Below are positions 7,161 through 8,626 of a stretch of 8,626 nt of DNA, one piece after another. The first letter of the stretch is position 1, and every line of letters starts with the position of its first letter. This DNA comes from CALMFT01 sp035333525. Lineage in GTDB: Bacteria; Patescibacteriota; Gracilibacteria; Absconditabacterales; Absconditicoccaceae. The position numbers and the translations under genes are program-made. The notes beneath the pieces were generated by a model. That model was given only the letters and a program-made list of their open reading frames with translations, ran no database searches and was not told where the DNA came from. The stretch is taken from the NCBI GenBank assembly GCA_035333525.1, contig DAOQQF010000040.1:1-8626 (forward strand), read 5' to 3'.

Positions 7161-7180
7161 AGTATTATTATGTTCGATAG

Positions 7181-8131
7181 ATGTTTGATTTTGACCCCAA
7201 AAAGGATTATTATAGTGTGTTGTGAGTAGCCGAAACGGCTACTGATGATGAGATCAAAAAGGCATTCCGTAAGGCTGCTATGAAACATCATCCTGATAAG
7301 TGATGAAATGCTGAAAAATTCAAAGAAATCAATGAAGCAAATATGATTTTGTCTGACAAATCAAAGAGAAATCAGTATGATTCAGTAAGAAAAGGTTGAT
7401 TTGGTTGATTTGGATGAGGGGGTTGATTTGGATGAAGTTGATGATGATTTGGATGATTCTGATGATTTGGTAATGGTTGATTCCAGGTTGAATTTGGTCC
7501 ATGATGAGGCTTTGGAGACCTAGGAGATATTATTGAACAATTTATGTGATGAATGGGTGGTTGAGGTTTTAGTAAAAGACCGAGAAAGTGAGAAGACTTA
7601 AGAATTCAGATTTCTATATCGTTTGCTGATAGTTATCATGGAGTAGAGAGAACTATTGATTATGTAAAGCAAATTCAAGATGGTCAATATCTTAAATCGG
7701 AAAAAAAATCTATTACAGTCACGATCCCCAAAAATATAGAAGATGGTCAGTTTATCAAATATACTGGTATGGGTAATGGCGGTATTAACTGATGACCTGA
7801 TGGCGATCTCTATGTAAAAATACAGGTAACCAAAGATAAGCTGTGGCATAGATCGGGCGATAATATTGTTGTAAAAATAAATGTAGATATATTTCAACTC
7901 ATTTTGGGATGAACAGTATTGGTTGATCATCCTGATGGCAAAGTTGAGGTAAAAATTCCTAAATGAACACAACCTCATGATATAGTAAGAGTAAAAGGAA
8001 AAGGTTTTGGGAAGTGATGATTTTTTGAATCTAAGTGAGACTTATTGGTTCATCTTGTCGTTCAGACACCTTCATCGATGACCTCAACCCAAGAAAAACA
8101 ACGAAAAGAACTACAAAAATCCTATAAATAA
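7181..8131 (+). CDS. dnaJ: Class B J-protein (DnaJ without zinc fingers; CbpA-like)
   Basis: This 316-residue Hsp40 co-chaperone runs from ATG 7181 to TAA 8129-8131. The J domain (about 8-70) starts with DYYSVLGV and has the Hsp70-stimulating HPD at 37-39. A G/F-rich linker spans about 72-130, and two C-terminal substrate-binding beta domains span about 139-295 (KGEDLRIQISISF, DGDLYVKIQV, PDGKVEVKIPKGT, GDLLVHLVVQTP). No cysteine is present, so the zinc-finger domain of canonical DnaJ is absent. 28 codons are TGA; in the tract of codons 72-101, 12 of 21 glycines are TGA, which excludes a tryptophan reading. It should deliver clients to DnaK in the cytoplasm. The leader is T-rich and has no Shine-Dalgarno. 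The HIT gene follows after 33 bases and is probably co-transcribed. Confidence 0.95.
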
Positions 8132-8164
8132 GGAAAACTATTTATTGCTATAGTATTGATTGTC

Positions 8165-8554
8165 ATGGATTCATTATTTACCAAGATTATTCATGGAGAG
8201 GTGTCTTCATACAAGGTCTATGAAGATGAGTACGTCTATGCCTTTTTGGATATTAATCAGTTTCATCAAGGTAAAATACTCATTGTGCCCAAAGTTCACA
8301 TTGATCATTTTTTTGATATTCCAGCTCCTTACTATCAAGCTCTTTTTGAGGCATCGAAGATCCTTGCCCCTGTAATTAAACAGGTATTTGGATCAGAGCG
8401 TGTAGCCATGGTTATCGAATGATTAGAAATAGCGCATGCTCATATAAAACTTTTTCCTATTAATAAAGCAGGAGATATATGACACGAACCTATGAGTACA
8501 CTAGATCATCAAAGTATGCTTGACATACAAAACAAGATAGTTACTCATTTATAA
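8165..8554 (+). CDS. HIT-family protein (histidine triad nucleotide-binding), altered third position
   Basis: The protein has 129 residues, from ATG 8165 to TAA 8552-8554, with two TGA codons as Gly. An in-frame TTG at 8156 is less likely. The fold signature is clear: SLFTKIIHGE..SYKVYEDE at the N-terminus, GKILIVPKVHIDHFFDIP (36-53), PYYQALFEASK and then EGLEIAHAHIKLFPI. The family's HxHxHxx motif is H91-A-H93-I-K95-L-F here. The central nucleophile-position His is kept, and the third His is replaced by Lys. The upstream 'GH' usually found before LVIPK is also GK. HIT proteins hydrolyse or transfer nucleotides from NMP conjugates; whether this one is fully active is open. It lies between dnaJ and rsmI on the same strand. 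Confidence 0.92.
8520..8547 (+). promoter_or_regulatory. Candidate rsmI promoter inside the end of the HIT gene
   Basis: TTGACA (8520-8525), 16 bases, then TACTCA (8542-8547), with CAAGATAGTTACT at 8533-8545, exactly 13 bases after the start of TTG as in the efp promoter. A TATAAT at 8550-8555 is too far (24 bases) from this -35. The sequence is also coding, so coincidence is possible. Confidence 0.4.
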
Positions 8555-8581
8555 TCTGTTAATAAGTAACGTTTATTAGTC

Positions 8582-8626
8582 ATGTTATCAATTATTCCTA
8601 CCCCTATTGGAAACAAAGAAGATATT
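8582..8626 (+). CDS. rsmI: 16S rRNA (cytidine-1402-2'-O)-methyltransferase RsmI, first 15 residues
   Basis: The frame starts at ATG 8582 and runs off the window as MLSIIPTPIGNKEDI. The 'PTPIGN..DI' start is the typical N-terminal strand and SAM-binding loop of RsmI (tetrapyrrole-methylase fold), which 2'-O-methylates C1402 in the ribosomal decoding centre. Only 15 residues are visible, but this motif is distinctive. It begins 27 bases after the HIT stop. No Shine-Dalgarno is seen. Confidence 0.78.
   Translation, partial: MLSIIPTPIGNKEDI

Noticed and set aside
6895..7180. tRNA or other known RNA gene in the divergent gap
   Set aside because: No cloverleaf, CCA end or known RNA motif could be found by eye; only a hairpin with a T-tract and promoter boxes.
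7394..7483. TGA as tryptophan (code 4, Mycoplasma-like)
   Set aside because: It would put a dozen Trp residues in a G/F-rich linker and Trp in the methyltransferase glycine motif. TGG also serves normally as Trp elsewhere.
7598..7978. 126-codon minus-strand frame
   Set aside because: It is antisense to the C-terminal domains of the J-protein, which are clearly coding on the plus strand.
2161..8131. Many in-frame TGAs as evidence of pseudogenes
   Set aside because: TGA occurs in every gene at conserved Gly positions, while TAA and TAG appear only at plausible ends. That is recoding, not decay.
1..8626. CRISPR array, insertion sequence or prophage
   Set aside because: There is no series of spaced short repeats, no transposase or integrase, and no phage structural gene. 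The only sizeable direct repeat is the coding linker.

Overview
The window reads only with a non-standard genetic code. TGA interrupts every long frame, yet it falls on glycine positions of recognisable families: the Gly-rich motif I of a methyltransferase, the HPD-K-G-G turn and G/F tract of a J-protein, the tip loop of elongation factor P, and the HIT protein. TAA and TAG act as stops. UGA=Gly (translation table 25) is the known code of Gracilibacteria (BD1-5) and Absconditabacteria (SR1), so this is most likely a chromosomal piece of one of those Patescibacteria/CPR lineages. AT-rich, compact DNA with short intergenic gaps and a truncated-looking LPxTG surface protein fit. I cannot tell the two lineages apart from this window.

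Layout. (1) 1-1036 (+): 3' end of a DUF11-repeat surface protein ending in LPNTG plus three residues. It is convergent with (2) 1097-2050 (-), a Trm9/ALKBH8-like SAM methyltransferase; a perfect bidirectional hairpin terminator (1065-1092) lies between them. (3) A divergent promoter region around a palindromic TTGCAA separates the methyltransferase from (4) 2161-2529 (+), a two-helix VirB2/TrbC-like type IV secretion pilin. (5) 2566-5229 (+): an 887-residue soluble, probably coiled-coil protein of unknown function. (6) 5230-5551: a non-coding stretch with a 74-nt stem, T-rich repeats, a terminator-like hairpin and the efp promoter. (7) 5552-6106 (+): elongation factor P. (8) 6325-6894 (-): a five-helix membrane protein of unknown function. 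(9) A divergent gap with a promoter and a hairpin/T-tract. (10) 7181-8131 (+) class B DnaJ, 8165-8554 (+) HIT-family protein, and 8582-end (+) the start of rsmI, as a likely co-directional housekeeping cluster.

The best candidates for something undescribed are: a recurring promoter architecture (TTG, ten bases, then CAARATRRWTACT) before efp, dnaJ and rsmI; the lack of Shine-Dalgarno sequences before any gene, together with T-rich leaders; the long structured element after the 887-residue gene; and the pilin/887-residue pair. No CRISPR array, insertion sequence, tRNA or rRNA was seen.
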